Source: Gnetum montanum (lineage: Eukaryota > Streptophyta > Gnetopsida > Gnetales > Gnetaceae). From it: a DNA stretch of 64,000 bases. Shown here one piece after another: positions 44,185-57,211 of this stretch; position 1 is the first letter of the stretch; each line of letters opens with the position of its first letter. The notes beneath the pieces were generated by a model that was not told where the DNA came from, did no database searches, and saw only the letters and a program-made list of their open reading frames with translations. The stretch spans positions 216,843-280,842 of the forward strand of contig MNCI01023827.1 in the NCBI GenBank assembly GCA_015680685.1. The letters are read 5' to 3'. The position numbers and the translations under genes were made by a program.

Positions 44185-45020
44185 TGATGAATCATGATAT
44201 CGCGTACGTGATATCGCATCCACGATATCATGTCCGTGATATCAGATCAACCATGCAATATTAGATACCCGATATTGCAGCTTGTCTCCTTATCTATAAA
44301 TAAGAGGTGGCACCCTTGGTTTCCACAGTAAAGAATTAGTCCCTTAGCCAAACTCTTGTCATTTTCTCCCTCCAGAGTTAGAATTATTTTTGCATGCCCA
44401 TAGTAGGAGTCATAGAGTGAATGGATCTTTATTTGAGCATTGTGTACCTGAGCACACTTTGTGTATAGCAATAAAGATGAACTTTATGATAAACCTTGTA
44501 GCATATAGAATAGATTAATTAATGATAATTATTATTTAATGCTTTCATAGTTAATTAATGATTTCTCTTGCCCTACAACTCTCTTAGTCAAATACACTCA
44601 GTACGACTGCTTTGAGCATGCGTGTGGTACTTGGTAACCCAGTAACAATTAGCATTTGGTAATCCCAGCAGCGTTGCACTGGTTCAGGATGTGTACGACA
44701 AGTGGGAATGGATACTAGTGTTAGGAGTACTTAGAACTTAGTTAGTGAATAGTTAATTTAGATTAGTTACTTAGTTATCTCTCTCTTCCCTCCTTATTAA
44801 CACAGGATATAAAACACATAAAAGCCATAAAAATCATATGCCTCGAGCTTACTTAACCATACAACCGTGACATACAAGTAAGTTTGGGAAGACAACGATT
44901 AATCAACCTATTATTATTCCACATAGGCACATAGGCACTTAGTCCTTGGAATTCGACTGGATCGTGCATGAAATGCTCATATTCGTATGGTTGAGTGTGG
45001 GGGTACCTCGTCGCTCATCA
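44185..45020 (+). repeat. 5' LTR of element B
   Basis: 836 bp, ends tcgctcatca. TATA box at 44295-44302 preceded by six or so GATATC-like units. It has one extra unit of about 14 bp compared with the 3' LTR, which accounts for the length difference. Confidence 0.95.
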
Positions 45021-45021
45021 T

Positions 45022-45040
45022 TGGCGTCATTGCTGGGGAC
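45022..45040 (+). promoter_or_regulatory. Primer-binding site of element B
   Basis: TGGCGTCATTGCTGGGGAC begins one base after the LTR. It fits the Athila-type tRNA-Asp site. Confidence 0.88.
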
Positions 45041-45151
45041 TTAGTTGTTTGTGCGCTACGTAGAACTTAGGAAGTCATTCACATCATTGGAATGAACCCT
45101 TAGGGTTGGTTAAGAAAAGATAATTGTACTTTGCACAACGAACAAGACAAG

Positions 45152-47140
45152 ATGTCTTCTTCTTCACACAAGAGCACTTCACCACCTAGGACTAATACAA
45201 GAAGCAATTGGTGGCAAAATACACATGACGTTGACCCGCCAGTTCCTCAATAGTTTCGTGTGGTATATATTCATCCCAATGAATATGTACTTGACTTCAC
45301 CTTTATTCTTCACCAAGATGAATAGCTGCATTGGCGTGACTAGGAAGGTAACATAGTGTTACCTCTTGACTGTTCAGTCCCAAGTATGCTTCTTCATGCT
45401 CTCACACGAATAGGCATGCAACACTTACACATAGAGTACATTGCGCAAGACTATGATTCAAGGGACTATCATCCCACTGAAGCACAACATCAAAGGGACT
45501 TGCAACAAGAGAGACACCATAAGTCCTTAAAGGAAAAATGGTCTAAGGATGCCCCACACATTTTAAGTGAAATTGAGGATGATGAACCTACCTCAGGTAG
45601 TCATCCACATAACAATGTTCCTCCCCTTGACTTTGGCCAAGGGCTTGTGTATCAAAACCTTCATTCTACTATTTACAACCCATGTGTTGATACCAACAGA
45701 CACAAAGAGTCCAAAAAAGGAACAAGGACACATGACAAAGGAGGGCATTCTAATTACAATTGTGATCGAGGGAGAGACCACCGAAGAGAAGGTAGTAAAC
45801 ATCGTCATGATGGCGGTTCTCCTTCTTCTTCACCTCCATAATCTCCTTCATCCTCTCCTTCCATGTCTAGACATAGCCATTGAAATATAGATCATGAGGA
45901 TAAGGGTAAACAAAGTGGAAGTCATAGACGAGACAACCAAGATGGAGGACGAGGGCACTTTAGGGAATCACGCCATAGAAGAAGGGAGAGTAGGGAACCG
46001 CGTAGACACCATAGACATTACGAATGAGATGATCATGATGAACCCCTACTCACCATGTGAAGCATGCTAGATATAACTGAGGCTGTAAGAGTTCCAACAA
46101 GGCACCAAAAAGATAGTAGGATCAAGAGGCTAGACATGATCAACATCCCATGATTTGAAGTGGGATATAACGTTGATCCTAAAAATCACTTACAAGAATT
46201 TCATGATGTGTGTGCCTTGCAAAACATAGAAAACGAGTGGCAAAAGCTTAAGTTGTTCCCATGAACACTAATAAAAGAGGCTGAAAGTTGGTACTGGTCC
46301 TTAGAACTAGAATCCATTTGTAGGTGGAGTACGATGTTAGAATTGTTCAACTATAAGTACCAAACGTACTCCTGGGTGTCTAACCTGTGAAAGCAAATCC
46401 AAAGATGGAAACAAGGAAGTCATGAACCCTTGGATGCTACCATGGGCTGCTATTATGTGCTCTTACATTGTTGTCCTGGCCATGGTTATTCGCAACGGGA
46501 TCAACTACGCCATCTCGTAGATGGGCTTAGGCATGAAACAAGAAGGACCCTTAGGACTTATACCCAAGGAAGGTTATTTGAGCTTAGGTCCCATCAAATT
46601 CATAGACTATTGGAGCAAGTAGCTAAAGAAGAAGGTGACCTATGAAAAAGAGAGAGTGTGGAAGAATACAACTGAGATCCTTCCCTCCGAAAGAAGGGAG
46701 TAAGATTTTGTGAGGATGAGGAAGAGTCATCGCTCAAAGAGATGGTGAATAGAAAAACCTTGCCTATTCAAAAGTTAGCATCAAAAGTATTGGCAAAGGT
46801 AGACCAAATGTGGGACTCCCTGGATAGTAGGTTTCAAACTGTGCTCAAAGTAGTAGAGGAGTCTAGGGAGCGAGGTAGTGACCATGAAAAAGGAAAAAGA
46901 GAGAAGCAAAAAATGCACATAACAAGGATAAGGGTAAAGTTGCTATTATTGAAGAGGTTGTGGACTCAGATACAGACAATGATAGTGGATGTGAGATCTA
47001 TCAATACAACCATCCTAAGGGATGTTGCCCTGTAATCTCGCATTTACAGGAGTCTGGGGTGTATGCACTTAATCCACGTTTAAAAAAACGGCAAACATCC
47101 TGATGGTTACCTTATCCCCAAGGTAATTCAAGGCAGTTCC
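45152..47140 (+). pseudogene. Element B gag (broken)
   Basis: ATG at 45152 (MSSSSHKSTSPPRTNTRSN). A long open piece, 45356-45841, is basic and serine/histidine-rich. The gag core is at about 46.07-46.65 kb (MLDITEAVRVPTRHQKDSRI, ENEWQKLKLFP, DGLRHETRRTLRTYTQGRL). The zinc-knuckle-like motif near 46990-47030 is CEIYQYNHPKGCC, with the second cysteine changed to tyrosine relative to A. Stops occur in between. Confidence 0.87.
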
Positions 47141-47670
47141 ACCAACCTTTAACGTATTATCCAAGTGGAACTCCACCACAACCAATCGAGCAACATCAAT
47201 AGTGACAGCACCCAAAATCATGGGAAATGCCACCACCAAGGCAACAATATCCTTATTAGCAACCAGACCCATATGGATATTATGTGTAGCATCCAATCTC
47301 TCCACGTCACTCTGTTGGTCACGTTACTCTCCAACATCACTACCAAGCTTGTGAATACTATAGGACTCTCTCTCCTAGGGGTGACATTCCATATGTATAC
47401 CATCCTTCCAATCCGATCGCATCTCTCCCACCAATAGCTCCATTACCACCTACTCCAACAATGCAAGGTGAAATCCTTGCTTAGCCACAACAATGCAATG
47501 CCATAAGGGCTATTAACCCTCAACCTACTGTTGGTTCTAATAACCGTACAAAGAAAAGATCTTTCTTTAGAACCAATAGTCCAACCAAGCCTTTGCAACC
47601 CTAAGTGGCTAAGTCTTCGGACACCTCCGTATCAACTAAAGCTTCGAAGCCCCCTTAGAACTTAACACCG
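47141..47670 (+). pseudogene. Glutamine/proline-rich gag-protease spacer of element B
   Basis: Broken frames with many P, Q, H and Y codons; the nucleotide sequence is collinear with A about 10.55-11.05 kb. It ends near KRSFFRTNSPTK, shared with A. Confidence 0.7.
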
Positions 47671-47676
47671 CATTCA

Positions 47677-48183
47677 ATGCATATGATCATGTTAACACAT
47701 GCTATTACTGATTGGATCAAAGCTAGCCACCTTCACAGGAAATTCTTTGATCCTGGGAGTCCCCTAATCTATCTACAAATCGTTGGGAATGAGCCGTGCA
47801 AAGCTCTTTTGGATTCAGGCTCTGGTGTCAACCTAATATCCCAAGAAATGTATAAGGCCTGGAACCTACCCCCATTGAAAAAGAGCAATGTTTGCTTAGA
47901 GTTAGCCGACTAGTCCATCACTGTCCCCTTGGGATTAGTGGAGGATATTGTTACCATTGTTTGTGGGTGGTCGTACCTAGCTGACTTCCTGGTGATCCAA
48001 GTGAATAACAGCAAGGGGGACTTCCCAATCATAATGGAAAGGGCATGGCTAAGCACTATTGATGCACACCTAGGAATTCATGATCTTTCCCTAGAAATAT
48101 CTAAGGAAAGTACTTTTGGAAAGATTGAGAAGAAGAATGTTCCATGCATCGCATATAGTGACACAGGGTGCAATTGCGTGTAG
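47677..48183 (+). pseudogene. Element B aspartic protease (nearly intact)
   Basis: SPLIYLQIVGNEPCKALL, then the active-site D-S-G, then SGVNLISQEMYKAWNLPP. One stop (at 47911-47913) splits it from VEDIVTIVCGWSYLADFLVI and the tail CIAYSDTGCNC. The spacer that follows is interrupted by the solo LTR at 48227. Confidence 0.9.
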
Positions 48184-48226
48184 AGATCATGGGTTGTGCA
48201 AAGTTTAACATTGCCTACATGTAATC

Positions 48227-49792
48227 TGTACTGACCTAAATCGTCGGTGTAAGGTTGGAAGGGAAACAAACACCGAGAGATCATTGGGCAGCCACAACTG
48301 ACCCTGCCTTCGCCCGAGGGCAAGCTGGAAAAGTAAATGAAGGTAGAGTGCCTTCGATGGTTTGCACGCAAATCAACCAAGGACTTCCCCGAGCGTAAGC
48401 TACGGCTAGCGCTGGGGTTATTGTAAATAGGATGTAAATGGAATGTAAACAATGATACGAAATGTAAATAAAGCGTACTGAATTATGAATAAAGCATAAA
48501 CAAAGTTATATTTGTAAAGCATAAACAGAACTTAATACTGTAAATGGGAGGCAATAATGAAACTGTATTATTATTGTTTTAAAAAAAATGTGCACCGGTT
48601 TAAGCGTAGTTGCACAAGTGTGAATGGCAAGTCAAACGCCTAGCCCCGGAAAGATATGACACGATGATGCGACGATGTAAGAAGAACTTGGAAGCCAAAA
48701 ATCGGATATGCCGAGCGCCCAAGGATTGCAAGTTCTGTCCTCCTTTAGAATTTCCAATCTCTCCAATCTTTGCCTCTTCCTCTCCCTTCTCTCTTGCTAC
48801 TTTTGCTTTGCTTCTTTTTACCTCCCTCCAGTTTGTGTGAATTGATAGGGTATTTATAGGGTTGGGCTAGGGTTTGGCTAAGGTTTTCTTTGACCAAGTT
48901 CAATGTATTTTACAATTTGTGGGTCATTCAAGCCCATAAAAAAAATACAAATTAGAAATACAAGCCCTCAAGCCATAAAAATTTTTTTAAAAAAATTTAA
49001 AAAGATTAGCTCCAACTCTGGCCCGCTTGGAAAAATTATAATTTTTTTTTTTGCTGAATATTTGGCCTAATCTTGCATGGACTTTCATATCCCTTTGCCA
49101 TTTTACAGATTTCTTGAAAAAGAAAATCAAGAAGGATTAACACCGCCTCGCTTGTCTAGCATCCAGCGTGACTTGTAGTGTGACCTCCAAAACTTGCAAT
49201 TTTGAGCTGAAATCTGGAATTTTTGAAGGCTGGGACCCAGAGTTATCAATAGTGGACCTTGAGGACGACTTACACCCTTAAAATCAAGTCATTTTGGCTC
49301 AGTTTTGGGGCTCTAAAAATTGGTGATGCTGATCCTTACGCTGTGCAACGTCTAAAAAAGTAACCCCAGCATCACCAAGCCAAAATGGCACATTTGAGGC
49401 CCTAATCTTGATTTTTTGGAGGTTGGGAGCTACTGGGGACCTTGGTGAAGGTCATGGGGGTGTCCTTGTGCTCAATTTCGGCCTATTTGAACTCAATTTC
49501 AGGGCTCCAAAAGTTGGTGACGTTGATCCTTACGTTGTGCAGCGTTTGAAAAAGTAACCAAAGTGTACTTAGCCAAAACCAAACATTTTGAACCTGAAAC
49601 TTTTGATTCTGGATGCTGGAAGTTGGTGCATTCGCCTGTGGGCCTCGGGGGGACCTTGCTTGTTGAATCATGGGCCATCAGGGGCTATTTCAGAGGCCTC
49701 CAAGTTTGGTCATGCTGTACTCATGTTGGACAACAACATGACTTAGCTTGATTCTTGTCTGAAAGTGCTAGGCCAAAATTAGTGGTGTTTCA
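48227..49792 (-). mobile_element. Solo LTR of another family, nested in element B
   Basis: 1566 bp, starts TGTACTG, ends GTTTCA, flanked by TAATC (48222-48226) and CAATC (49793-49797). Element A has uninterrupted sequence at this point, which fixes the boundaries. A TATA box on the minus strand (+ tatttata, 48851-48858) sets the orientation. On that strand the region upstream of the TATA holds about three tandem copies of a 193-bp unit. No other LTR of this family is in the window. Confidence 0.85.
49190..49790 (-). repeat. About three tandem copies of a 193-bp unit in the solo LTR
   Basis: gggctctaaaaattggtgat (49308) matches gggctccaaaagttggtgac (49502), each followed by gatccttacg.tgtgca.cgt and aaaaagtaacc. 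A weaker third copy begins ggcctccaagtttggtcatg near 49693. Spacing is 191-194 bases. Confidence 0.8.
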
Positions 49793-49797
49793 CAATC

Positions 49798-51700
49798 AAT
49801 GTGCACAAATGATCAATATACAAAGGTGCCTGTATGTAGTAGCCACATGACAAGAAGACACCCAGTGGCTGATAGTTGATCAAGAAAGTAGCTTGTTTAT
49901 ATGCATGGAACTGATTGAGGGTTTGACTTACATTTATATAGATAACATTGATGCATTAGAACAAGTCCACTTCCAACTTCCTAATCCTAACTTAGAAAAC
50001 ATCAACTAGGGGAAGTTGGAAATTCCCAAGAAATTTAAACAAGAGCCCCTAGAGCTAAAGCCATTGCCCACCGATATGGAGTACACGTTCCTTAAGAATG
50101 AAAAATCAGTAATCATCAACACAAGACTTGCTCCACAACAAAAAGAAAGTCTGCTCAAGGTAATAAACAAGTGGTCAAAAGCCTTCACTTGTTCATATCC
50201 AGAATTAACTTGAATTGATCCTAGGATATGCTAGCTTAGGATTTACATTGACTCCTCCATGAAGTCTCGAAAATAACCATAGATGCGATTGAATCCAAAT
50301 TTGAAGCAAGTAGTAAAAGAAGAAATTGAATAGCTTCTAAAGGTTGGGTTCATGTACCCCATTGCTGATACCGAAGGGGTTAGCCCCTTAGTAATCATGC
50401 CTAAAAAGGGAGGTAAATGGATCGTGTGTATAGATCTTAGGCTACTAAATATGGCAACATTTAAGGATCACTTCCCATTGCCATTTGTTAACCAAGTCTT
50501 GGACACAATCGTAGGGCATCACTATTATAGTTTTCTGGATGGCTATAGCGAATACAACCAAATACAAATAGCCCCAGAAGACCAAGCCAAAACTACGTTC
50601 ACCAGTCCTTGGGGAACGTTTGCATATAAAAAAATGCCGTTTGGCTTATGCAATGCCCCTGCCACGTTGCAATGCTTAGTTCTAAGCATATTCCACTAGT
50701 AGATAGGGAACGGTGTGGAAGTATTTATAGATGACTTCTCCACTTATGGAGCAAGTTTTGATCAAGCCCTGGACTGGTTAGAGCAAGTGCTGAAAAGATG
50801 CGTAGAGACTAATCTAAGGCTCAACTGGTAGAAAAGCCATTTAATGGTCTAAGAAGGCGTAGCACTTGGGCATAAAATTTCACATGCAGGGATAGAGGTA
50901 GACCTTGAGAAAATCAAGGTCATCCAAGGAATTACCCGTCAACTAGAAACTGTCAAAGACATTTGATCATTCCTTGAACACATTGGCTACTATAGGAGAT
51001 TCATAGAGAACTTTTCGAAGATTTCCAAATCATTGGTAGAGCTACCGAAAAAGGATGCACCCTTCGAGTGGACTAGGGAATGCGAACTCACCTTCCAAAA
51101 TTTGAAACAAAAGCTGGTAGAAACACCTATTCTACAAGCTCCTAACTAATCCAAACCATTTCATGTCATGACTAATGCATCCAACTATGCCTTAGGAGCC
51201 ATACTTACACAATTAGATGATCAAAAATATCCTTATTATATCCAATGTGCAAGTAGAAGTGTAGTTGGTGCACAACTTAACTACACTACTATGGAAAAAG
51301 AATTAGTGACTGTAGTGTTTGCACTAGAAAAATTTAGGCACTATGTATTGGGATACAAAGTATTCATACACACATATCATAGTGTAATTCAATTCCTCAT
51401 GAATAAGCCAATGGTAAGCCCTCATATTATATGATGGCTGGTAATCCTACAAGAGTTCAATCTAATGATGATCGATCGTAAAGGCACCGAGAACGTAGTT
51501 GCCGATCATTTATCTTGGTTGTGCTGGGATAACAAAGAAGATGAGTATCCTATTTCCAATCACTTCCTTGATGAGTTCCTCTTTACTAGTGTAGTGAATA
51601 ACCAATCACCCACAGAGACAAATTGGTACAGTAGCATTCTAACCTATCTCCTTACCCAACAAACACCACAAGACTTGGACCTTAAGAAGGAATAACAGTT
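49798..51700 (+). pseudogene. Element B reverse transcriptase and RNase H (broken)
   Basis: RT at about 50016-51000: MPKKGGKWIVCIDLRLLN, FPLPFVNQVLD, FLDGYSEYNQIQIAPEDQ, MPFGLCNAPAT, then EVFIDDFSTYGASFDQ with both aspartates. RNase H at 51168-51434 (TNASNYALGAILTQLDD, YTTMEKELVTVVFALEKFRH) and the connection to integrase at 51465-51695 (MMIDRKGTENVVADHLSWL). Stops occur after the palm and before RNase H. Confidence 0.92.
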
Positions 51701-51722
51701 TCTTCACAGAGCCAAGTACTTT

Positions 51723-52970
51723 ATGGAAATTAATGGACAACTTTACAAAGTATGTTTTGATGGCTTGGTTCGATGGTGTGTTCTTGATAAAGATCAATTG
51801 AGAGTTCTCCAAGATGCTCACTATGCTAGGAGACGAACAACTATTAAGATCCTACTTGTAGGGTATTATTGGCCTACTTTGTTCCGGGACACCCGTCACT
51901 TTGTCCAATCTTGTGAATGCTATCAACGTGATGGGGGAATGACTGCTAGAATGGAAGGTCTGCAACAATGGATTCAACCATTAGAACCCTTCGACATTTG
52001 GGGAATCGATTTCATCGGGCCCATTACACCAATGTCCAATGGAAAAGCTTACATCGTAGTTGCCATAGACTACTTAACAAAATGGGCTGAAGCAGCTAGT
52101 GTTAAAGATTGCACATCATCTACAACTGCCCAATTTGTTCAACAACAAGTCATCAACAGGTTAGGTGTGCCACGTGCACTTATCTTGGATAATGGTACAC
52201 ACTTTATAGGTGCAACTTTTTGAAAGCTAATGCAACACTTAGGGGTTGAACACAAGTTGACTACACCATACCACCCCCAAACAAACAGTCAAGCCAAGGT
52301 CACTAACAGGGAGATTACTAAGATACTGATGAGAACTATTAGCAAATATAGGTGAGATTGGAGCACTAAACTGAATGATGCTCTTTGGGCATACTGCTCC
52401 ATGTGGAAACTCCCTATAGGCTACTCTCCCTACGAGTTAGTGTATGGAAAACTTCCAACGCTCCCTATCCAAACTAAGCTTTGTACACTAACCACGACAT
52501 GTGACCTCAACATTGACCTTGATCTATGACAAAAACAAAGGTTAATGGCCCTTAACTTGCTAGATGAGAACCGACTAGCTGCCCTGTCATCTAATGAGTT
52601 GCACAAGGCATTTAATAAACAACATCATGATCTAAAAATTAGGAGAGTTAAGTACCAACCAGGAGATAAGGTTCTCTACTGGAACCCCACACATGTGTCA
52701 CAACATACCAAATTTCAAACATTGTGGGAAAGACCTTACATTATGTATGCAACTTTTCCTTCAGGGGCCATGACCATATATAAACCTGAGAGCCTAGATA
52801 AGAGACTGTTAGTCAATGTGCAACAAACAAAACCTTTCCATGAGTTTAGGTTAGCCAGGACATATGCTACCTCTATAAATGGGCAACCTTGCTCATTATT
52901 TCGAATCTCCTCCTTCCAACTCAGTCATGGGGAAGATGGCCACCTCAGCTAACCATTGAAGGCCCTCATT
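51723..52970 (+). pseudogene. Element B integrase (broken)
   Basis: The zinc-binding N-terminus is near 51810-51935 (the histidine of AHYARR, and CECYQRDGG). The core has WGIDFIGPITPMSNGKAYIV (first aspartate), LILDNGTHFIG (second), and QAKVTNREI where the usual Ala-Glu is Ala-Lys, so the glutamate is lost. The C-terminal part, 52545-52952, is open: LLDENRLAALSSNELHKAFN, GDKVLYWNP. No chromodomain. The frame shifts or stops near 52220 and 52350. Confidence 0.9.
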
Positions 52971-54894
52971 TCTTTCTAAGTTTTTGTTTTGCACATTTTT
53001 TGTTTTACATATTTTTGTTTTATACATTTTTTGTTTTGCACATTTCTTTATCTTTTCTATTTTTTTTACACTATCGTTCATATTTTTACCATTTCTTTGT
53101 GTGATTACTTTATTTTGTTTGTCATCCAATAAGTGTTCATGATGGTGGTATGAATAATATCATATCGATTGCTAATGTCTGGATTTTACCTTTGAAGTAT
53201 GATTTCGATATTAAGGTATGGTTCTTTTGATTAATAGGCAATGAATTCATGACGTTCACACATCTATAAATTCCTATGATCTCCCTTGGCTTGGAACTGT
53301 ATAGTTCCTTTCTTTAATGAAACTGTTAACAAATTGATGATTGGGTATTTCTCAGACTAAGGAAAGACTCAAAGGAGGAAAAGGGTGTGACTTCAAGGGG
53401 TTTCTATGCATTTGTATTGGCTATTCTCTTAAGTGCTTGGATGTTTTTTCTTTGGGTTTTCTACCATTCCGACCATTCATCAAATCACTAGAAGCTGAGT
53501 TCATAAAAATAAGTCTTTGCATGGTGTGGTTCTCATGCAAAAAACACAAAAAAAAAAAAAAAAACCAGTCGGAATTCAAAGAACACCCCTTAGACACAAT
53601 AATGATCTTGGGCTACATGCACTGGTTATGGAAGTGGAAAGAAATGTTACCCATGCTTGAAGGTTCCCTCTAACTAAGGCCCCTTCTCGCTTCCTGGTTC
53701 TCCATCTTGTTCTCCTTGGAATGGTGGTGACTTTTTGTAAAGGCATTATTGTCACTCTAAGTGGATGGGTTAGTCAATTGTGTTGATGCGAGGTCATTGA
53801 ATGTGGTTAGTTTGAGTTCCGATTTGGAAGGAGTTCTACTTGATCACATTAACCATGAAACACACAAGGAATTTTACACAACCTTGTTTTTGGGTTTCCA
53901 TTCCATTCTCTCCTCTCCACCTTTCTTTTCCATTTCTCACCTCATTACCAATTTTATCATTAGTCTGTATCTTGGTTGATTCATTGTTCTTCCTTGGTAA
54001 TTTCTTGTGGGTAAGTTTTTAACTCTTGCTTTCCAATGACATTCCTAGAGCCTACGGACTCTTTAGTTTGTGGGTCTGTCAGGGCACTAAAGGCATGAGC
54101 CTGCTTTGGGGAGAACCCACTGACATTCCTTTTTGGTACATTTGTTAACTTCTATCCCTTAAACATTTTCTGCAATCAAACATTTTTTTTGTTTCATCCC
54201 CATCCATGACATCCATTTTATTAGTGTTGCTGTTGTTACTTTTTCTCCACCTCTCTTACTCCTTATCTTTCTCCACCCATTCGCTACCGGAGGTTTGCTC
54301 TTAGTCATGGGGGCTCGGGCACAAATTTTTTTTCAATTTTTCCTAAACCCTACACCTTAGGTAGTCACTAGTGTTAAAACTCCAGAATCAGTATTTGCCA
54401 TAACCACAACTTAGCCAATGCACTTCATATCAAGGCAAGGTATCAACTACATTGTGATTTATCTATCCTCACTCATTTATGATTGTGTTGTGTGTGTAGA
54501 TGACGATCATACAACAATGGACTGGGCCTGGAGGATGCACTCAGGATGGACCGAAATTGGAACGTTTATGAAAGGAGCAAGATTGGTGGCGTGGCTATGG
54601 ATGAACAACGACATGCACAATATTGGCATCGGCAGCAACACGTCTCATTCTCTTCTCTCTCTCTCCTTCTTCTCTTCCAACTGCCAAATAAGGCTAGATG
54701 TCATTTATGTATGGTGTTCACTTTTGTGGTCATGAACACTAATGCTGTCATGTATTGTATTGTTGATCCGTTCACTAGGCACACTAAGTTAGTCATTCCA
54801 TTCCATTGTTAATAGTCATTCAGTCAATAATCCCATACCTTCCCAATATTTTGTAAAGAACTCAAGGATGAGTTATCATTCAGTCATGGGGGTA
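52971..54894 (+). other. 3' noncoding region of element B
   Basis: T-rich imperfect repeats of tttttgttttgcacattt (52983-53070), the conserved motif (53636-53664), a poly-A run near 53548, a CT-rich stretch (54643-54678), and the end ttgtaaagaactc then catgggggta (54885-54894). Open frames here (53341-53673 and others) are not conserved in A. No third gene cassette. Confidence 0.75.
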
Positions 54895-55716
54895 TGATGA
54901 ACCGTGATATCGGGTACGTGATATTGTGTCTGCGATATCAGATCAACCATGCGATATCGGATCCCCGATATCGCAGCCTGTCTCCTTATCTATAAATAAG
55001 AGGCGACACCCTTGGTTTCCACAGTAAAGAATTAGTCCCTTAGCCAAACTCTTGCCATTTGCTCCCTTCAGAGTTAGAATTATTTTTGCATGTTCGTAGT
55101 AGGAGTCATAGAGTGAACAGATCTTTATTCGAGCATTGTGTACCTGAGCACACTTTGTGTATGACAATAAAGACAACCTTTATGATAAACCTTGCAACAT
55201 ACAAAATAGATTAATTATTGCTAATTATTATTTAATGCTTTTGAAGTTAATTAATGATTTCTCTCGCCCTACAACTCTCTTAGTTAAATACTCTCAATAC
55301 AACCGCTTCGAGCATGCATGTGGCACTTGGTAACCTAGTAACGATTAGCGCTTGGTAATCCCAGTAGCGTTGCACTAGTTCAGGATGTGTACGACAAGTG
55401 GGAATGGATACTAGTGTTAGGAGTACTTAGAACTTAGTTAGTGAATAGTTAATTTAGATTAGTTACTTAGTTATCTCTCTCTTCCCTCCTTATTAGCACA
55501 GGATATAAAACACATAAAAGCCATAAAAATCATATGCCTCGAGCATACTTAACCATACAACCATGACATACAAGTAAGTTTGGGAAGACAACGATTAATC
55601 AACTCGTTATTGTTCCACACAGGCACATAGGCACTTAGTCCTTGGAATTCGACTGGATTGTGCGTGAAACGCTCATATTTGTATGGTTGAGTGTATGGGT
55701 ACCTCATCGCTCATCA
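54895..55716 (+). repeat. 3' LTR of element B
   Basis: 822 bp, starts tgatgaaccgtgatatcggg, ends catcgctcatca. TATA near 54993. It pairs with 44185-45020. Confidence 0.95.
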
Positions 55717-55721
55717 AAGGA

Positions 55722-57200
55722 CTTCCTTGTATGCTACTTCCCACCATACCTTAATCCTCATTGTGAACTTACCTTTCCCTCAAAGCCATCCTTGAGCCAC
55801 AATAATCCTACCCCCAATGCTATTGAATCCTACTTGCCCATCCACAAGTGATTTGTTGACCTCTTGCATGTCAACTTTTACTACCACCTACTAAGCTTTC
55901 CTACATTGACATTGGTTCTAGGCAAATTTTGGTTTTCAATAGCTTGTCCAAACTCTTCAAGTCCTACTAGTTGACAAAACCCATGAACATCAATACTAAC
56001 CTTGCCTTCTTGAATAACCAAAAGGGTATGCTTGTTCATGCTAAACATCTACTAGATCATCTTTGGTACCAGAACTTGTAACTTATGCCTTTGTCAGTTA
56101 GTGACATGCTTAACTTGAGACCTTCAACTAGATTTCAGCCCTTCAGAGCAAGATGACAAAGCCCTTTGCTACTTGTCAATACCATCAACATTGTCATAAC
56201 ACTACCTAGGTGGCATTGTTTGTGATAGCCACTTGCCTTTTGTTTTCATGCATTTTGATACCGTAGTTAAGTTTCCTTACGACCTCTGTGGAGGCATATT
56301 TTGTTTGTTTTGGGTTTCGTTTTCACCATTTCCATGGTCATAATTTTTGGTGGGACCTTAAGATTTTTGTTAGTACATTTTGATATAATGCCTTATTTTG
56401 ATTCTTAATATAAATTGCTTTGTGAGTTGTTTGTTTTTTCTTGTTTTAAAGATGGATTCAATGTATCATTTAGTTTAAACTACAACAAACCTTTATTATA
56501 GTGATAGTGTCATATTACCTCAAAGAAAAAACATGGGAAAAAAGGCCATCATAAAGCCCTTCATTTTCTTTTCTTATACACATTCTAAATTTTATCCTTC
56601 TCTCTCTTATACATAGTCCAAGCACTCTTTGAGCATTTTAAAAGTGATATTAAAAGCTGATTTATAATGTTGGGTAGTGGTTAGTTTGTAGAGTCTATTT
56701 TTGTTTATCATGAAAATGTAATATCTATCCAATAGATCCTATGGATTTTCGAACACAATAAAACTTCGTTTCATTTCAAAAAACCCCTATGCAAAATGAG
56801 GTTATCCTATTAGCAAAGGTCAACCTAAGCTTTTAAGATAGATGAAGGATTTAATGATGATTTAAAATCACAGTATCAATAAAAGATGGCTAAAGTGATT
56901 AGCTTATTGTGAACCATGATTTTTAGTCAAAAGGCTGTAACATACTTAATTTAAAGTCATAGTCTCAAAGCAAGAAATTGCTGGTTTGAATGACGCTTAC
57001 ACACCTCTAAATTCGTTAGGAAAGTATGGTTTTAGCCATATCTCTCTTCATCATGAAATATATATTTTTATTAGGCCTTCGAAAGTCCGTGCGTCTTAGC
57101 ATAATTCTAAACCTCGAACTTGTAAATACATGTAAGAGATAATGTAATTTAATTTTCAATTAATATGATATGCTAAATGAGAACAGAACGCACGGTTATT
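55722..57200. other. Unassigned DNA upstream of HCF101
   Basis: No clear gene. The part near 56240-56430, ending tattcttaatataaattgc-like sequence, resembles plant LINE 3' ends and could belong with the LINE fragment at 14.6 kb, but this is weak. The last few hundred bases are AT-rich and should contain the HCF101 promoter; I could not pick a convincing TATA box. Confidence 0.4.
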
Positions 57201-57211
57201 AAAAGCCAAAT

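Larger units (their letters stand above)
44185..55716 (+). mobile_element. Element B: full-length Ty3/gypsy retrotransposon, same family as A
   Basis: 11532 bp between perfect target duplications AAGGA (44180-44184, 55717-55721). Removing the nested solo LTR (48227-49792) and its duplication leaves about 9.96 kb, close to A's 9.8 kb. Order: 5' LTR, primer-binding site, gag, zinc-knuckle-like motif, protease, RT, RNase H, integrase, noncoding 3' region, purine run, 3' LTR. Catalytic motifs are better kept than in A, but stops occur in every gene. Confidence 0.95.

Noticed and set aside
47069-47403. Overlapping minus-strand open frames in element B
   Set aside because: They are shadows of the glutamine/histidine-rich gag-protease spacer on the + strand.
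53341-53673. Open frame of about 110 codons in the 3' region of element B as an env-like gene
   Set aside because: It is not conserved in the same place in element A, lacks a signal peptide, and spans the conserved noncoding motif.
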